This document shows, in pieces, positions 15,140-17,586 of a DNA stretch of 17,586 nt. Within the stretch, counting starts at the first letter, position 1. Each line of letters opens with the position of its first letter. This DNA comes from an uncultured Oscillospiraceae bacterium (GTDB taxonomy: Bacteria; Bacillota; Clostridia; Oscillospirales; Ruminococcaceae): positions 1 to 17,586 of the forward strand of contig CAJUMS010000055.1 of NCBI GenBank assembly GCA_910587465.1, written 5' to 3'. A program made the translations under genes and the position numbers. A model generated the notes under the pieces. That model was given only the letters and a program-made list of their open reading frames with translations. It searched no databases and was not told the DNA's origin.

Positions 15140-15156
15140 TTGTGAATATCTCACAA
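15140..15156. promoter_or_regulatory. Inverted repeat upstream of the lipoprotein gene, candidate operator
   Basis: TTGTGA-ATATC-TCACAA, a perfect 6-bp inverted repeat with a 5-bp centre, 105 bp before the lipoprotein ATG. A near copy of its left part, TTTGTGAGTATCT (15060-15072), recurs just upstream of the ribosome site; the first copy is TTTGTGAATATCT (15139-15151). Rex and CRP-type sites share the half-site words but need a 6-bp centre, so the cognate regulator is not named. Confidence 0.35.
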
Positions 15157-15186
15157 TTATGAAGACGATTTTTGTTAAATATAACA

Positions 15187-15210
15187 AAAGCGGACATTAA
15201 TGTCCGCTTT
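15187..15210 (-). terminator. Terminator palindrome containing the stop codon of the S-component gene
   Basis: A perfect 24-bp palindrome (arms AAAGCGGACATT / AATGTCCGCTTT) followed on the minus strand by TGTTATATTTAAC. The TAA stop of the gene at 15197-15904 lies exactly at its centre (15197-15199). It probably terminates the transcript of the two upstream minus-strand genes. Confidence 0.7.
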
Positions 15211-15904
15211 GAATATTAGTGTACTCAAATACCGCGAATTTCGTTTTAAGCCGCTCCAACCGTTTACCTACGGGTTTGCGGAGCAGTAACAAAAAAACTG
15301 AGTTGGAAACGCAGTAGATCAGAGTGACGGGCATTGCGGCGAGCATTGACGCTCCCCAGCGGGTCACGGAGAACTCCCCATCGGCGGACAGGGTAGTCCA
15401 TACCTCCATTATGACCGAGTACGCCGCCCCCGCGAATACGCCGTAAATACACAGCGCAAGCGGCTTTTCCAGCAGCTTTTTCCCGTTGAGCGCTCCCGCG
15501 AGCCAGCCGATAAAGCCCCAGCTAAACATCTGAAACGGAGTCCATGCTCCTTGCCCGAAATAGATATTAGAAATAACCGCCGAGAGCGCACCGACCATAA
15601 ATCCCGCCTGTTTGCCGAAGTACATAGCCGTAAGCACCACTATCGCAGTGACGGGCTTGAAGAACGGCACCGCTGAGAAGATAAAGCGTCCAGCCGAAGA
15701 GAACGCCGTCATCACCGCGAGCAGGACGAGTTCTCGTGCTGAGGGAACGCGCTTCTCGAACGCGAGGAACATCGGCACACAGCAGAGCACCGCCGCAATG
15801 ACCGTCGCGAGCTCCCACCGCAGCACTCCTCGAAATGCCGCCAAAACCGCGGCAAGCAGCGCTGATATCAACGCTGCCGTGCCTATAATATTTTTTATTT
15901 TCAC
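15197..15904 (-). CDS. ECF-transporter S component (vitamin/cofactor binding membrane subunit)
   Basis: A 235-residue membrane protein with about six hydrophobic helices. The segment from AGRFIFSAVPFFKPVTA through GFMVGALSAVISNIYFGQG to WTPFQMFSWGFIGWLAGAL is characteristic of S components of energy-coupling-factor importers (the FGQGxWTPxQM word is common in a clostridial subgroup, from memory). S components capture a vitamin and dock onto a shared T/ATPase module that is often encoded elsewhere; no EcfA or EcfT gene is in this window, so it is probably a group II system. The substrate is uncertain; a cobalamin-type cofactor is one option. The start is GTG 15904, overlapping the upstream gene stop (GTGA), which implies coupled translation. 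The stop sits inside the terminator palindrome. Confidence 0.82.
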   Translation of the reverse strand: MKIKNIIGTAALISALLAAVLAAFRGVLRWELATVIAAVLCCVPMFLAFEKRVPSARELVLLAVMTAFSSAGRFIFSAVPFFKPVTAIVVLTAMYFGKQAGFMVGALSAVISNIYFGQGAWTPFQMFSWGFIGWLAGALNGKKLLEKPLALCIYGVFAGAAYSVIMEVWTTLSADGEFSVTRWGASMLAAMPVTLIYCVSNSVFLLLLRKPVGKRLERLKTKFAVFEYTNIQSGH

Positions 15905-17190
15905 TTTTTGCGGTCTACTCCCGACAGGATATCGTTGACGCTGTCTCCAGACGAGCGGCGCGGACCGCGAACATCATCATCATCCGAGAAAAGGTCGTCC
16001 AGTCCCTTTGATGCGATTATCTGAGTGCTGCGCTTACGGGCTGTCCTTGCGGTGCGTCCCGTCACTACGCCTGATTTCTCCGCTCCCCTGCCAAGCTGCG
16101 GAGCGCGATTGAGCTTTTTGATCGCGTCCTCATTGAACGTGGGGGTGTCGGTCTGCGCGAAAAACGCGTCGCCCACGTCTCTTTTCGACAGACTGGGCAG
16201 CTCGGCGGTCTTTCCGCCCGGTTTACTGCGCGGTGCTGCGCTCTCATTTTCAGAATTATGTGCGTATCTTCCCACTGCGACATTGTTCGGAGTGCGCGGC
16301 TCGGCGGTAGTCTCGGGAGAGCGCTTTGGCTCTGCGGTCGGTCCGCTGCCGATATTGATTATGGAGGTATAGCCCGAGGACGGTCTTTCGGGAAGCTTAA
16401 CGGTTGACTTGGTAATATCGGCTTTCTTATCTGTAAGCGGTATTATTGGGCGGTCGTCTGTTTTTTTCTCGGGATTTTTCTGCTGCTTTCCCGAATAGCT
16501 GAACAGCACTCCACCCGCCTCTTCCGTCTGCTTTCCCTTGCGGTTTCGCGAATAGGTAGCCTTGCCATCGTCGTTTACGGCTATCTGCGAGCCCGATGCC
16601 CGCGCGGCGCTTATCTGTCTGCTTTCGTCCTCAAAGCTGTCGCCGTCGACATTCTTGATCTGCGGAACAACCTCGGGCGGCGGTACCTTAGCCGCTGCCG
16701 CTCTCAGGAAGTCATAGATGACCAGCATGATACACGGCAGCACCGCGATAAGCAGTACGCCAAGCGGTGTTCTTATGAACAATATCGTCCTGCCGAGGAT
16801 AACGCTGGAATAGTCCGCTCGCCCGACAAGTGCCGTATCCGCAAAGCTGACATCGTTCCCGTCAGCAGTGACTGTCACGATATACGACCCGTCATTAACA
16901 TGGATATTCTTTACGTAGCCGAGCGCGGGAGTTTTCTCCTCATCGCCGTCAAGATACATCACGAGATTGCCCTCGTCGAGATAGTACGCCGAGGTCTTTT
17001 TCACGATAACGGCGCTGTCCTTTGGCGCAGTCGTGATATTGTCGCTCTGCACTATATAAATATTGAAGCCGATGAAGTCAACGGTATTCCTTGATCCGAA
17101 CACGGCGGTCGCAATAATAAGCAATATACAAAGCGCCAGCAAAAGTCCGCATACCATGTAACCGACCACACGAAAAATTTTTTTACCCAA
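15901..17190 (-). CDS. Signal-peptidase-I-like membrane protein lacking catalytic residues, with a long cytoplasmic tail
   Basis: Layout: membrane helix (about 8-31), external domain (about 34-135), second helix (about 143-163), then a tail of some 265 residues rich in Pro, Ser, Thr, Lys and Arg, predicted disordered and ending near an acidic GLDDLFSDDDD patch. The first 165 residues resemble SipW/ER-type signal peptidases: a GDxVIVKK-like AVIVKK segment, DEGNLVMYL, and ILGRTILFIRTPLGVLLIAVLPCIMLVIYD, which matches the family's closing TP-G helix. The catalytic words are lost: where SGSMEP is expected stands QSDNITTA, THR is LGY, and GDAN is ADGN. Start uncertain: TTG 17190 (14 nt after AAAAGGGG) is used here; TTG 17223 has no ribosome site. 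Function unknown; a scaffold or regulator is one guess. Confidence 0.65.
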   Translation of the reverse strand: MGKKIFRVVGYMVCGLLLALCILLIIATAVFGSRNTVDFIGFNIYIVQSDNITTAPKDSAVIVKKTSAYYLDEGNLVMYLDGDEEKTPALGYVKNIHVNDGSYIVTVTADGNDVSFADTALVGRADYSSVILGRTILFIRTPLGVLLIAVLPCIMLVIYDFLRAAAAKVPPPEVVPQIKNVDGDSFEDESRQISAARASGSQIAVNDDGKATYSRNRKGKQTEEAGGVLFSYSGKQQKNPEKKTDDRPIIPLTDKKADITKSTVKLPERPSSGYTSIINIGSGPTAEPKRSPETTAEPRTPNNVAVGRYAHNSENESAAPRSKPGGKTAELPSLSKRDVGDAFFAQTDTPTFNEDAIKKLNRAPQLGRGAEKSGVVTGRTARTARKRSTQIIASKGLDDLFSDDDDVRGPRRSSGDSVNDILSGVDRKK

Positions 17191-17272
17191 ATTTATAAAA
17201 AACACCCCTTTTGTACTTGACAAATCGAAAAAAATGTTATATAATATATTAGTCGCTGAAAATCTATATTAC

Positions 17273-17301
17273 AGTATAACACATTTTCGGTCATTTTGCA
17301 A
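17273..17301 (-). promoter_or_regulatory. Promoter of the signal-peptidase-like/S-component operon
   Basis: Minus strand: TTGCAA (17296-17301, 4 of 6), a 17-nt spacer and TATACT (17273-17278, 5 of 6), with an extended -10 (TGTTATACT). A start near 17266 leaves a 5' leader of roughly 75 nt to TTG 17190. Confidence 0.7.
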
Positions 17302-17527
17302 GTCCTTTTTTCAATTTACCCGCTATTTTCTTCTAATTTTACATTTTTTGCCACCATTGTGAGGAATAAGGTTGTACATTTGTTAATGTGCAGGTCATGT
17401 GACAGAGATAAAGCAGCGCGGTAACGTGTCGCGGGTATTGAGGTTTTTACAGTCCAATCGCACGGATATGATGAACATTTAGTTTGCATTTCCGGAATGG
17501 CAGCTTAGACTGCCGAAAAAATAAAAT
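17302..17527. other. Intergenic stretch before the tRNA
   Basis: Between the minus-strand promoter at 17273-17301 and the tRNA no coding frame or clear RNA was seen. A weak plus-strand promoter candidate for the tRNA is TTTACA (17446-17451) and TATGAT (17467-17472), but the 15-nt spacer is short. A 5-bp hairpin (GGCAG/CTGCC) about 20 nt before the tRNA lacks a T run on the plus strand. Confidence 0.4.
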
Positions 17528-17586
17528 GCTAGTGTAGCTCAGTCGGTAGAGCAGCGCATTCGTAATGCGCAGGTCGGGGGTTCGAG
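17528..17586 (+). tRNA. tRNA-Thr(CGU), 3' end cut by the window edge
   Basis: Acceptor strand GCTAGTG, then TA, D-arm GCTC-AGTCGGTA-GAGC, anticodon stem GCGCA/TGCGC with loop TTCGTAA (anticodon CGT at 17561-17563), variable loop, and the start of the T-arm with GGTTCGA. The first 59 of about 76 bases are in the window; the 3' acceptor strand (expected CACTAGC) lies outside. Reads the threonine codon ACG. Confidence 0.95.

Noticed and set aside
15140..15156. Rex or CRP binding site
   Set aside because: Half-sites fit but the centre is 5 bp, not 6, and the downstream gene is a lipoprotein with no redox or sugar link; kept as an unnamed inverted repeat.
17500..17527. Terminator before the tRNA
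   Set aside because: The stem is 5 bp and is followed by A residues on the plus strand; on the minus strand the T run precedes the stem.

Overview
The window looks like chromosome of a Gram-positive anaerobe of the class Clostridia, probably an Oscillospirales/Ruminococcus-like gut bacterium. This is inferred from the LytTR two-component pair, an ECF sigma factor with a membrane partner, a lone ECF-transporter S component, strong SD sequences (AGGAGG/AGGTG), some GTG and TTG starts, and LdhA fermentation. No transposase, integrase, phage gene or CRISPR array was seen.

Left part, plus strand (1-5756): the 3' part of a membrane-anchored D-Ala-D-Ala carboxypeptidase, overlapping rlmH, then a terminator. 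A 318-base gene-free stretch with several small hairpins follows, then two ABC exporter half-transporters. Together these carry the signatures of a heterodimeric drug-exporter-like pump with one degenerate ATP site. A compact bidirectional terminator separates them from the convergent ldhA (5793-6776, minus), a fermentative D-lactate dehydrogenase.

Middle, plus strand (6862-12420): a strong sigma-A type promoter drives a LytTR response regulator and a minimal AgrC-like histidine kinase with one membrane helix and no sensor domain. A palindrome follows that looks like a terminator and also carries LytTR-type half sites. After it come two further fused TM-NBD ABC exporters with overlapping reading frames. 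The likely reading is a signalling pair that controls its own exporter pair; no substrate peptide gene was found.

Right part, minus strand (12425-17301), in transcription order: a signal-peptidase-like membrane protein that appears to have lost its catalytic residues, with a long disordered tail; an ECF-transporter S component overlapping it; a terminator palindrome centred on that gene's stop codon; a lipoprotein built of three repeats; a perfect TTGACA-N17-TATAAT promoter; an ECF sigma factor; and its overlapping membrane-anchored partner, a candidate anti-sigma factor with a Ser/Thr/Glu/Asp repeat stalk. The last bases hold the start of a tRNA-Thr(CGU), plus strand, cut by the window edge.

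The items most worth a second look are the LytTR-type site, terminator and promoter overlap at 8422-8486, the triplicated lipoprotein domain, the apparently dead signal peptidase, and the hairpin-rich leader with a small ORF before the heterodimeric exporter.
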